A stretch of DNA of 64,000 nt from NCBI GenBank assembly GCA_964017155.1, contig OZ024857.1, forward strand, positions 27,783,601-27,847,600, read 5' to 3'. Position numbers and translations under genes: made by a program. The notes beneath the pieces were generated by a model. It did not search any database. It was not told the DNA's origin and saw only the letters and a list, made by a program, of their open reading frames with translations. This document shows, in pieces, positions 1 to 13,300 of this stretch. The stretch comes from Oasisia sp. SBJ-2009. Taxonomy: Eukaryota; Annelida; Polychaeta; Sabellida; Siboglinidae. Each line of letters opens with the position of its first letter. Within the stretch, counting starts at the first letter, position 1.

Positions 1-818
1 ATTTTGCATAGGCATTTCTTAGGTAAGATAGATAATACATAGGAAATTTGTATTTAATTGACTGTTTCTATGGATACCTCAGGGCCTCCCAAAAAGCTAC
101 ATGTCCACATTTTACATGTCCTGGGAGGCAATACTTGTGTATTTGAAACTGCCTCATTCGACCCCAACTCTGGAGAGTAGATGGCCTGCCTGGAACCAAG
201 GCTAACTGATAACTGACAGCACCTGTATAGTGGAGACTACTCCACTACATTGCACTGAAGGTCAGGTGACCTGCCTGGAAAGCATAGCTAATTGGTATTC
301 CACCTGTAGCAGGCCTTTGTCAGCTGCATCTGCATATTTTAATTAAGCTGTATCTTCAAAACTATACATTTTTCTATGAAAGTAAGTTGAGTTTATTTTG
401 ATGCTTATTTTTTAAATGGTGTGACCATGGTCTATTGTCACGTATAAGTAACAAACATAAAGTTTATATTCTGAACAAATGTAGACTATTAATATCAACT
501 GCATTCTGAACATTGGGTGGCTGAGTGGAGAAGAAGTAGATAACTCTTTTGTAACTAAAATCAGTTATGACCAATCCTGTCACTGCATTCACACACTTTA
601 GCTGTGTTTCTGGTCATCGCATATGAATAACTAGAAAAGATACCAATTAGAGTCCAAACGATTTCAAGGCCTCTTGGCCCCTTTTTATTGAAATATCGTT
701 ATCAAATGACGAAAACAGTTCCCGAAATGATGCTGTTGATGGTTGTTTGTTTTGACAGCCTCATTGTATGTCTGATAAACCAGTGTGTATAACACGATGC
801 TGACTGTACATGTCACAG

Positions 819-947
819 GTGTTCGACAGCTGTGTGGGCCGGGAGAGTTCACGTGTCTAGAGACGGGACAGTGCATCAATGCCGAGTACGTCTGTGACAA
901 CTACACAAACTGTGTGGACGGGTCGGACGAATCGCAGCAGTTATGTT
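819..947 (+). CDS. LRP1: LRP1 exon: LDLa (complement-type) repeat
   Basis: The exon lies between ..tcacag and gtgagt and encodes a cysteine-rich LDL-receptor class A module: CGPGEFTCLETGQC, then CDNYTNCVDGSDES. The acidic CVDGSDE calcium-binding motif is intact. It enters in phase 1 and ends in phase 1. In the family this would be the last ligand-binding repeat of cluster IV, since EGF modules and not further LDLa repeats follow. The 818 bases to its left are intron with no other coding signal. Confidence 0.92.
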
Positions 948-3900
948 GTGAGTAACCTTCCAGTTGCCATACTTACAGGTCCTTACAGGTCCTTTTATAG
1001 CTTGCTTCAGGCATTCGTGCCTCTTGTGCCAGCTCTGTCTTGAGCATTGTTTTGAGACTGTGCGCATGCGTCTAAAGGTGACACAGTCCATAGTAGACAT
1101 GGTACTGTAAAATAATTTTATAGGATGACTTTTCCATAGTTTATAAATTTTTACTTCAAATGATTGGACTGATGGAGCATCTACCACACCACCGACTGTG
1201 GCAGACTATTCCACACATCAGGAGATCGGTATATAAATTAATTGTTTTATGTTTAATTGGCATCTTTCTTTAAAGGACAAAAAAAGGCTACAGCTTTGTG
1301 TCATACACCTAATAGAGTTTATACAAAGTAACAATTTCCACATATACTCAATGTTTTAACGTCAGCGGTTTACTCAGAATGTGACTTTAAAGTCTAAAAT
1401 TCTAACGAAATCCACGATGGTCTAGACGTCGCCATAGGTGAAGGGTTAATTTGGCTTGGCCATTCAGCACGTGGCATTCTATATCTCGGTCAGCTTGCGG
1501 CGACGTCGTTAAGGGTCAACAACTTCGAGTCTTCGACAGTTCGTTCAGTTGGCGTGACATCTAGCAGCTGCTTATAGACGTATATCTAAATCTGTGGTTA
1601 AATCTATGGTAAACTTTAGTAATTATGCCTTCGTGTTCGGCATACGGTTGCAATAATAGTTGAAACAACCGGTAGTATTGAAGCAATGGATTCACGTTGG
1701 TGATTTGCGGGCGTACTGTTTGTCACTTTGCTTGGTCCATTTTGAGGAGAAATGCTTTGATGTAGACATGTATCATCAGTTGATGGGATGATTTCAGCGA
1801 TAACAATAATAGACAACTTTATATTTACCGTCATCAGCATGTTACGCGCGTTGCCGAGTTGCAGCCATTTCATGACAACAGCCAAACCTTATGCAGGGAA
1901 TCTACGTGGAGAGCGCCTCGATCACCGTCGTGACGTCATTCTTCGTCTAAGATGGGGTAGCGCATAAAATTTGGATAGCTGGGTGTTAAAAAATATTTTT
2001 CTGGTAAACCGCTGGCGTAAAAAAATTGAGTATATGTGGAAATTGTTACTTTATATTAACTCTATTAGGTGTATGCCACGTAAAAGTTAACTTTGTTTGT
2101 CCTTTAAGTATTTTTAGGTTATGCCCTCTCGTTATTGAATCAAATTTCCTTAATGTAAACAAATTTGAAGTAACAATAGAACCATATTTCCCAGTTATAC
2201 AATTATAATAATCTCATTGCCTTACCTGTGTAGCTTTGTGTCACTTAGCCACCATACACACAGATGTGTGAATGAACGTTAAACTTTTCCATGTGGGCAT
2301 TTTGCAGCAAGTTGTGGGGTTTATCGGTGACCCGTTTGAAGAAAACAACCACTTTTGTATTTTGGAAATTATCTGTGCATTATGAGTTTTCACTGATTAA
2401 GGGTTTGTACGACTGTTTGTAATGTTACGTGTGTCAAAATAGTGCAGACCAGTCACAGAAATCGTGTGCAGAACTGTAAAAACATTTAACTGTTTAAATA
2501 CAGCGCCTTCATCTGTGACCAGTCAGAAAAAGGAAGCACAATTTTATTAGCACATTTTGTTTATTCTGATAGGCTACAAATATGTGCATACACTTGATTA
2601 TTTCAGACAAACGTTACATTGTTCAATACCTATGTGACCCAGTAAAGACCCAAACAAAAGTCATGACTTACATGCACAGTATGTTTCATGATGAGACTGT
2701 AAAGTTGTACAGCTGATTCAGGGTCTGATGTAAGGTGTTCTTTCCCAGCCTTCCATGCGAGCTGCTCAAGCCCAGCCGAGTGCCTGGGAACAAACCAGAT
2801 GTGTACAGATGGACGGTGTGTGTGTAAGAGTGGCTACAAGCTGTCACTGACAGGAGACACATGTGAAGGTAGGGCCGCAGTCACTAGGTGAAGTTACTGG
2901 ATCGGAGCCACATTTATTTATTACCTTGCCTAGCCACCATAGCTCCCTGACGTATCAATCAATCTGATGACAACTGGATTTGTTTATTGACTCTGAGATC
3001 AATCAACACTTTTATATTGATGCGCCTCTGAGCTTGGTTTCCAAGGGTTTAGGTGCAATAAATGTTACCTAATTATTAGGTTTATTATTAATATTAGTAC
3101 TTACTGGGTCGGATTCACATTTATTTATTATCTTGCCTATCCACCATAGTTCCCTGGCATGTCAATCTGGTGACAACTGGATGTGTTTATTTATGTTGAG
3201 ATCGATCAACCTTTTTGCACCTCTGAGCTTGGTTTCTAAGGCTTTAGGCGCAATAAAAGTTACCTAATTATTATTTTATTATTAATATAGTACTGTTCAC
3301 TTATGCTCACACCATGATGTCCATACTCCACAATGACTGTCCATTGCACATGGCTTTTGCTGGTCATCTCAAACGCCTTCCATGTGTAGCCCGCCTCTAC
3401 CTGATGTTAATACTAGAATATATTATATACACATATGCATCAGTCGATGTATACTGTATGTTATGGTTCTTTCAAACACAATATCTTCACCGTTATGATA
3501 AATAATAAATCAGTAACGATAGTCCATATAAGCTGTTTCTTGCTGTCCGTAAATGTTTCCTGTTGCTTTATCCTGTTCCATTTTTTCCTACAACCGGGCT
3601 GTTGCTCTTGTAGATATTGATGAGTGCAAGCAGTTTGGAACCTGTCCACAACGCTGCTTCAACATGGTGGGTTCATTCACATGCAAGTGTGAGGACAACT
3701 TTGAGAAGCTCATCAAGAAAAACACCAAATTATGTGTAGCCAAAGGTTAGTTATTTGTCTTTTTAATCTATCTGTATATTATATTTGTTCACTAATATGC
3801 TAACTGTGGCTCATTCTAAATGCACCAGTGCCCAGATGGGAATGTTCACTAATAGTCATATGTTTTCACGTTAACTTCATTTGGCGTGTATTTGATAAAA

Positions 3901-6900
3901 ACAGAATAGGTTTCTTTAATAATAATGACTTTCAATTTGCAAAAAGGCTGACCACTTCTTTCGGTTGTCGTTTCCTTTGCTGGTTTCCTAGTTTACCGAG
4001 CACATCTCTGGGTCAATGCTACATCGATAAATTGATGATTCTGAAGATATTTTGATGACATGCACATACAGTTATCAAACACATTTCAGGTTCACCACCG
4101 TATGTGTTGATTGGCATGGAGAACGAACTTCATGCTACCCCCGTGAAACCAAACCAAGACTTTACCCCACTGTACAATGGCAGTAAGGTAAGTTGGTTCA
4201 TCTGTCAGATGATCTATCAGATGATCTATCAGATGATCTGTAAGATAATCAATCAGATGACAGCTCAAATGTTATCTTAGCCATATCTTCAGGGATTGTC
4301 TCAGAATGTGATCAGATGAAACTATTCTCATTTGTAAAAGGTTGACCATCTCGTGTCAAACGTTGATATTTCTGCGGATTAATATTGATATATTGATACC
4401 ATCAAATTAATGTTTACACCTTTCCGAACAATGAATAATTTCTTGTATAGCGCAAATATTTTAAGACAAAAGTTTAGTGCACTGACACATATCATGGATA
4501 CAAAAATAAGTATAACAATACTAAACTATATCAGGACATGCAGAAAATCATATACAGCGGTGAATGCCCATCGGAACATAATTGGTTATGTGTTTTCAAG
4601 TGAAGTTTATACTTAGACAGAGAGCAGACATTTCAAACAATTTTCCTTTGATCAACATGATTGTTTAACAGGAAATTAAAACAATTCATTAACATTTTAT
4701 TAAAAATTATATTCATCCAAAGCATACATCTGCTCTCTGTATTAGGATGTATACATTTTCGCCATCTTATTACCTCAGAAAACAGGTAGGAATGATTTTG
4801 TATTACACGTTTATTGCATTGAACTGAAACGAGCTGTGTTTTTACACACGTGAAATCGTTTCAGGACGAGAAAGACAACAATCTGCGAATTGACTCGATG
4901 GCGATCTACATGAAAGAAAACCTGGTGTTCATCACCAACCACCACACGGGCACTGTGTGGCAGCACAAGGTGCCTGCGTCACTGCAACAAACAGCTGCTG
5001 GAGGGCGCCACCGCAGGGCCATCACGAAACCACGTCTACTGCAGGTTGGTTGATGCCAGATACAAGAAAGTTAATACATTATGGTTGCCTATATTCTAAG
5101 CAAAATATTTAATGCAAATTCATATGCAAATGTGTGGAGGTCCATAGTTACCACCAGGAATTGAGTTTTCTTTTAGAAAGAAATAAACTAGAAACATCTT
5201 CAGTCACAATCGAGCTTAGTTACAAATAATTATTCACAAGTGCTGTATACGTTTTCTAAGATCGAACCAACTTATTACTTTGGCAAACAATTAAGAAATG
5301 TCAGTTCTTTTAATAATTGTGAATAAATGATGCACTGTTAGTGAATTGCCTGTGAGTATTGACCACACACAATGCATTTGAACACTAACAAATGTAGTTT
5401 GCAGTGGTTGTGTTGATGGTAAGAAATGTTTTTCTTATTAGTATTTTGACCTCTGTGTTTGTTTGTAGTTTCTGGTGTTATTCTAGAACTACGTCAGTCA
5501 GTGACTGTTTGTGTTTGTAGATTGATGGTCTGGTGAAGCCACGTGGTATCGCAGTGGACTGGTCAGGGCAGAGACTGTACTGGGCTGACGCCGGCAGTCA
5601 CGAGATAGCGATGTGTCTACTCGATGGAACCCAACGTAGGACCCTCTTCAACACCAACTTAGAAGACGTCAACGCACTCGTGGTTGACCCAGAGTCATAG
5701 TACGTGTCACCAAGCACCTGTGGCTCATTCTGAAGAATGTTGTTGTTTCTAGTAAAATTCTAGCTAATTTTGAGACATTTACTTTACATTTAGGTGAATG
5801 TAATAATAAAATAATAATATTACTGGATGAATTATTGATCTGTCAAATACTCGGTTTAATCTATTTCTGTTGGTGAATATACTACATAATATTTGTTAAA
5901 GTATGGTTAATTTAGTTGTTCTTTTTAGATCGGGAAACTTTGATGAAACAAATAGACTTTTCACCAGTTACCGAATATAATAGTTACTGTTATTTTCTGT
6001 TTCACAATGTAAATGCTGCCTATCCTCCTTAGCTTCTTCATCCATCCATTGACGACTCACGCATTGTTTTCGATTACGAGTTTGCTTAATCCCTTGGTTT
6101 TGTCGCGCCACTGAGCTCGATCTTCAAGGATATTGGCGCAAAAGAAGTCATTATTATTATTATTATAATCCTCTGAGATTGTCACTATTCAGTGCTGTGG
6201 ACGTTTCTCACCTGACATTGCTCTACAAGTGAAGGGGTCTGTCTGTTTACAGTCAGTTGTTCTGGATCTGTGGAGGCGTGAACCCCCGCATTGAGGCGGC
6301 GTTTCTGGACGGGTCAAACAGACACGTGCTGGTTGACCGGTCCATTCAGTGGCCGAGCAGTCTGGCCATAGACTTCTCCAACAGACGCCTCTACTGGACG
6401 GACATCAAGAAACGAACCATCGAGTCGGTGACACTCTCTGGCGCATACCGAAAGCAAGTGTGGAAGTTTGCGCCTGGTTAGTGTTTTGTCTTCATTATTG
6501 TGTCCAGGCTAGGTTGTATTTACATTGTGTCTTTTTTACCCTGGGTCTCTTGCAGGGTGGAGGGTTACATTTTTGGTCCGTCCTCTTGAAGACACTTCAG
6601 CTGTGTCTGGCATCTGGCAGTTTATATTTCACAAATGATGTATATTTTCTCCCACTCCTGGTGGTGTGCTGTAAAATGTGTTATTTGACTTGTAGGAAAT
6701 TGGTTACTTTTACAGTGTTCAGTGTTTTTATAAGTACATATTTCTGAAAGAATTGTGGGTTTTTTAGAAGATATATTCTAGTCAGAAGTATACATTGTAA
6801 TTTTGGGGCGGGTGGGGAGGGGTGGGGAGACTATGTTTTATGCATTAAAAAAAATTATGAATTACTTTCTGGCTACAGGCTTCTCATGAATTGTTATTTG

Positions 6901-7289
6901 CAACACGTTCCAGACACCATCCTGCCGTACAAAGTCGATGTGTTTGAGCATGACCTCTACGTGACGACGACCAATCACAGCATATACGTGATGGACAAGT
7001 TCGGCCCCGAGGCAGCCAAGGTGCACATGTTGGTGGCGAGTCGCGGCAAGATCAGTGACATCATCATTGTCCAGCAGAACAAACAGCGGGACTTCACGAA
7101 TGGTGCGCACTTGGTAGATGCAATGGAAACACTTCGTTTTAAACATGCTTTTTCTCTGTAAATTATGTGTGTTGGCAGTGACGAATTGTGAACATTTTAA
7201 TATCTACGTTTAGCTATTGTTATTACATCGTGTTATTTTAATTAGTATTGATTGTTTATATCGTTATTATCTTTATCTATTTACTACAG

Positions 7290-7360
<71 letters not shown>

Positions 7361-10300
7361 AAAGCCTTTTTATTAATTAGCTAATTATTTACGTATACAT
7401 TTATTTAGTTTATTTTAATTACTAACATTACCGTGATTTAGGATTATAATGTGCCTCTGAATGGTGACAACTCTAAATTTATGGTGCAATCTTTCCTGCA
7501 TGCAGTTCTTCTGGACCACACTTCCCTTATGTTCATATCATACAGACATACCTATGGAGTGAGAATGTCAACTAACTATACAATGGAATGTAACTTTTAA
7601 TGGCTTGCAGGTAGTCAGAGTTGTGCCGATTATATGCATAATAATTGACATAACACTCCCAACAGTGAATCAACTTTACAAATCATGTAAGATGAAAAAG
7701 ACAAGGGACATCTTAAAGGAAATCTCTAACCCATTGCATGAATTTTACTATGTTGCACAATCTGGTTGTAGATATATATATCCTGTCAATTTATCCAAAA
7801 GAGCACGCACGAACCGTTGTCGTAACACTTTTTTCCAACTTCTGTTAGGCTGCTAAACGGGAAATCGGGGAGGGGAAAGTGATCGGGGAGGATGGGGGGG
7901 ATATAATGGGGCACGATACTATTATAGGCATTGTCAATACTAATGTCATTGTGTTATGTTGTGTTATGTGAATATCTACCAACAAAATTTCCTTTCGGGG
8001 GGACTATTAAAGGTGATTGGGTTGGGTTGGGTTGGGTTGGGTTGGGTTGGGTTGGGTTGGGTTGGGTTGGGTTGGGTTGGGTTGGGTTGGGTTGGGTTGG
8101 GTTGGGTTGGGTTGGGTTGGGTTGGGTTGGGTTGGGTTGGGTTGGGTTGGGTTGGGTTGGGTTGGGTTGGGTTGGGTTGGGTTGGGTTGGGTTGGGTTGG
8201 GTTGGGTTGGGTTGGGTTGGGTGGGGTGGGGTGGGGTGGGGTGGGGTGGGGTGGGGTGGGGTGGGGTGGGGTGGGGTGGGGTGGGGTGGGGTGGGGTGGG
8301 GTGGGGTGGGGTGGGGTGGGGTGGGGTGGGGTGGGGTGGGGTGGGGTGGGGTGGGGTGGGGTGGGGTGGGGTGGGGTGGGGTGGGGTGGGGTGGGGTGGG
8401 GTGGGGTGGGGTGGGGTGGGGTGGGGTGGGGTGGGGTGGGGTGGGGTGGGGTGGGGTGGGGTGGGGTGGGGTGGGGTGGGGTGGGGTGGGGTGGGGTGGG
8501 GTGGGGTGGGGTGGGGTGGGGTGGGGTGGGGTGGGGTGGGGTGGGGTGGGGTGGGGTGGGGTGGGGTGGGGTGGGGTGGGGTGGGGTGGGGTGGGGATTG
8601 GATTGGATTGGATTGGATTGGATTGGATTGGATTGGATTGGATTGGATTGGATTGGATTGGATTGGATTGGATTGGATTACTGTTTTCATTTGTAGACAC
8701 AGACAGGAATCGCGTGTGTGAGACGTCACAGCCGTGTGGACAGACAGTGATGTGCGTGGACATGCCGCGTGGCCGTCACTCCTGCCTGTGTCCTGATGGT
8801 GGCGAGTTCAACAGCTCCACGAAGGCGTGTACCTTGAAGAAGGCGGTCTGCAGCGACTACTGCCTCAACGGAGGCTCTTGTCGCTGGAGTGAAAACAGTG
8901 GACGCAAATGCAGGTAATGGTCACTGTCACCAAGTCGGGTCAAACTGTTGATGACTTGCCAGTACAACCCCCCATTGTCACTTGTCTCATGTCACCTGCC
9001 AGAATTGTTTTTTGTAACGTCATGTTTGCTTCTTTTTCTGATTTCGTCAATCCATCATGTGCTGGGTTGACTTCTTTTCCTCTGTCATTGTGATGGTTTT
9101 TCCAGATGTGACGTTCACGTGACATGGCCAAAATAAAGTAGTTTTTGATGGAGTGTAGATTCATCAAGGTTATTGTAATATTAATTGTATTTTATATGAG
9201 TTGTTTGTCATTTAGTTTTTCAACAGTATGATCCCAATGGTCCATGCGATGTAAATATGTAATAGTTTGATACTGATGATTAATAATATAACTGTATTTA
9301 GTACATTGTGTGTTTGTGTGATGCCAGCTGTGACACTGTGTTTGTGTGATGACAGCTGTGACACTGTGTTTGTGTGATGACAGCTGTGACCCTGTGTGTT
9401 TGTGTGATGCCAGCTGTGACACTGTGTTTGTGTGATGACAGCTGTGACACTGTGTGTTTGTGTGGTGACAGCTGTGACACTGTGTGTTTGTGTGGTGACA
9501 GCTGTCTGCCAGGCTTCAAGGGATCGCGCTGTGGCAATGACGTCTGCTTCCACTACTGCCTCAACCAGGGCAACTGCTCCCGAGTCACCGGCAAGGCCGT
9601 CTGCACGTACGTTTGGCTGTTTGGCAGTAATAAGATGAAACTTAAAATGCTCCATATTTAACACAGAGAGACTTTATTGGTTTGATAATTACCTTAAATA
9701 ACATAAATAACAGTTTCGTCAAGATTGAACACATCATCTTGAATGCGATGAATACAGTGTTGCATAACTAAATCAGACTCGATTTAAGTTAGCATGGATA
9801 TGTGTATATATACATGGATAATTTAATGTTTTCCTCATAAACTGTTTGCATATCAGGCTCCAAACTGCCTGGGATTAATCAATGACCCGTTGTTAGAAAA
9901 GTAACTTTTGACAGAATTTGCCATTATCCTTACTGGATTTACGCATCATTAACAGATGTTGAATGAACATAAATTGATTGTTCATAACAACATGTGCAAT
10001 TTCTGCAATTGATTTGAGGACCTATGATCAGAGGGGACATTTGTAACTTACATGGTACATCATTTGTGAATACTCCAATGTGTACATTGATTGTTTGACC
10101 CCCACAGGTGTCCGTACGAGTACACAGGACCACGCTGTGACATTTACCGGTGTGCTGGCAATGGGCCTTGTCTCAATGGAGGACAGTGCAAAGTACTCCG
10201 CTCTGGAACCACCAAATGCATGTTAGTATCACATACACTGTGTCAGATTAAGAGTATTTAAGTGCTAAGTTAGTCTCTTTGTTTGTGTGCATAAACCGTT

Positions 10301-13300
10301 TTGTTACCACTATAACATGCCCAGTTCATTTGTGGTAGAAATTATTTTTAATCTTCACTTTAAATTAGCTTAGCTGTTGTGTTAGCTTAGATGTTGCCTT
10401 ACCTTTGTATTAGCTTTTGATGTCACTTCCTGTTGCCTTGGCTTGATTCTAACACTTGATGTCAATTGCTGTTGTTTTCTGTGTATATCAGCTTTTTATT
10501 TCACTTGCTGTTGACTTCCATTTGTATTAGCGTTTGATGTCACTTCCTGTTGCCATCTCTTTGTATTATTTTTTGATGTCATTTCCTGTTGCCTTCTCTT
10601 TGTTGTCACTTCCTGTTGCCTTCTCTCTGCATTACCTTTTGATGTCACTTCCTGTTGCCTTCCCTCTGCATTACCTTTTGATGTCACTTCTTGTTACCTT
10701 CTCTCTGCATTAGCTTGCATTAGCTTTTGATGTCACTTCCTGTTGCCTTCCCTCTGCATTACCTTTTGATGTCACTTCTTGTTACCTTCTCTCTGCATTA
10801 GCTCTTGATGTCACTTCCTGTTGCCTTCTCTCTGCATTAGCTCTTGATGTCACTTCCTGTTTCCTTCTGTCTGCACTAGCTCTTGATGTCACTTCCTGTT
10901 GCCTTCTCTCTGCACTAGCTCTTGATGTCACTTCCTGTTTCCTTCTGTCTGCACTAGCTCTTGATGTCACTTCCTGTTGCCTTCCTTCTGCATTACCTTT
11001 TGATGTCACTTCCTGTTGCCTTCTCTCTGCACTACCTTTTGATGTCACTTCCTGTTTCCTTCTGGTTGTCCCAGCTGTCCACACACCTACACTGGTGACA
11101 TCTGTGAGACGCCAAAGGACCCGTGTGACGGCTACTGCAGGAATGGGGGACAGTGCACCTTTACCAACGGCCAGCCACACTGCAGCTGTGACCAGAGATA
11201 TTCAGGTGGGACATGCTTGAGGACACTTGTCAATGTGTTTTACATCTATTTTTAACTACAGATTATCATAATCTTATCTCGGGCTTCATTCAAAAATGTC
11301 GACGGTCATTTCACACAGAGCGTGGTAATTTTCAAACCCGCTCTCTGCCCCAGAATTTGTATTTCAGAATGTCGATATGTTTCCACATTAAAGTCCTTTG
11401 TAATCATTTACCAATGTTCTGACACCATGCAGGCAAATAGCATAATAGTAACTATCATTATGATATCTGAAACTTTAATTTATTTACATGCATACACACG
11501 GTATGGTTCTGGAAATGTGGTTCCTTAGTGATTTTAGTAAAATAATGCTCGTACTGTGGTTAATTGATATAATGCATTAAATATTTGTATCTTGGGAAGA
11601 GAGAAGGACTAGAGGACATGGAGTTACATTTGCAAAGAAGCAGTGTAGCCTAGATATTAGAAAATTCTCATTTTCACAGGGAACAGTAAATGAATGGAAC
11701 AGATTATCAGCTGATTGTGTTGGTGCTAGTAGTGTTAATATATTTAAAAATAAAATCAACATGAACCTAAGAAGGGCGGGGTACATTTAGATAGTTAGGG
11801 TGGACTCCCGATAAGCCAAAGGGCTTCCTTGTCCACCTGCCATCTAGAGTTGATTCTCTAGGTGGCAATCTTGTTCAATCTTGTTAAATCATTAAAGTTA
11901 CTCCTGAGAAATCTGAATGATTTTGGCGACTTTGTTTACTCAGTTGATTGTGTCCTCTAGGGCGCCGCTGTGAAGTTTGCAAGTTCAACTGCCACGGCAC
12001 AGACTGCCAGCTGCATCACTGCTGTGGAGAGGAAAGTGACATCTACTGTCAGTTTGTGGGCAGAGACACGACGCCGCGGTGTCACTGTCCTGACCAGTTC
12101 GACGTGGTCAATGTCACTGGTGACGGACAGTGTCAGCAGAAGTGTGTGTCACGCTGCCACGAGTACTGTAAGAATGGAGCCACTTGTACCATGGTCCGAG
12201 GTCAGCCCAGCTGTCAGTGCAGTGCCCTGTCCTACTATGGGCCGCAGTGTGAACATGACTATTGCAAGGACCACTGCCCAGCGTCACCACCACCATGTGA
12301 GTGTTGCCCTCTGTCACTGTGGTGTCCTTTTTAATGTCGTTGAACTGTTACAGTTAATACCTGGGGGTAGTTAAATGAGTTGATTGGTGAATGTTACGAA
12401 GCACATGCAACACAGGTAAGTACATAGTGATAAAAGGAAGCTGCTGAAGTCTTCAAGTGGCTGCATCTATATAAAACGTCCACAAATTAGTTGTTTGTTC
12501 ATGCAATCGGTGCAGTGACACTAGTAGTGTTTAGACAAGTTAACTTAGTTTCACATCCCTCTTGAAATCCGTCATGATTTTCACTTCACTGTTAAAAACA
12601 ATCAGTACATCATAAGAAATGAACATTTAAATTCCCCTGTAACATTTTTAATTGTTCTAAGCTTAGCAATGATTTAATCTGAAACTGTATTACTCATTGG
12701 CTATGCTGCTGTCTTCTGTAATTTAGTGTTACTGTTTTTGTAATAAAGAGTTTGTAAAGGTACTAATGTTGTGTATATGCCCTGTTTGAGGGTGTGGCCT
12801 GGCTGGAGGCGTGTCCTAATTTGGAGGCATGTCCTAATTTGGAGGCGTGTCCTATTTGGAGGCGTGTCCTAATTTGGAGGCGTGTATTGACTGGAGGCAT
12901 GTGTGACTGGAGGTTTTAATGGCCTCTGATCACGGCCCCTCTCATGGTTGCCAGAACTCTCCAGGAGGGTGTATGACAGTGTTGTCTGTTTCAGCCTGTC
13001 AAGTGTATCTGGAGAATGGACAACCAAAGACCGTGTGTAAATGTACACACAACATGTGCCGGAATGGAGCTACGTGTATACCAAGTGAGTGGACTCTTTC
13101 ATAGAAAACAAGTGAAGTATCAGAGTGGTAGGTGTATCATTGAATGTATGATGAGTGTATCATAGTGGTAGGTGTATCACTGAATGTGTGATGAGTATTC
13201 CATAGTGGTAGGTGTATCACTGAATGTGTGATGAGTGTATCATAGTGGTAGATGTATCACTGAATGTACAATGAGTGTATCATAGTGGTAGGTGTATCAC

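Noticed and set aside
5698..5700. Premature TAG stop in LRP1 making it a pseudogene
   Set aside because: The GTACGT donor at 5700 removes it, and phase is restored with the exon at 6253. No other LRP1 exon is broken.
8017..8222. Telomere-like TTGGG repeat
   Set aside because: The unit is GGGTT, not TTAGGG or another known animal telomere unit. It sits in an intron between two exons of one gene, so it is not a telomere or an obvious interstitial telomere.
7931..8917. A 328-codon ORF of GWVGLGWVG repeats running into real EGF sequence
   Set aside because: It is a translation of the pentanucleotide satellite, which is open in all frames on both strands. The EGF part starts at the splice acceptor at 8697.
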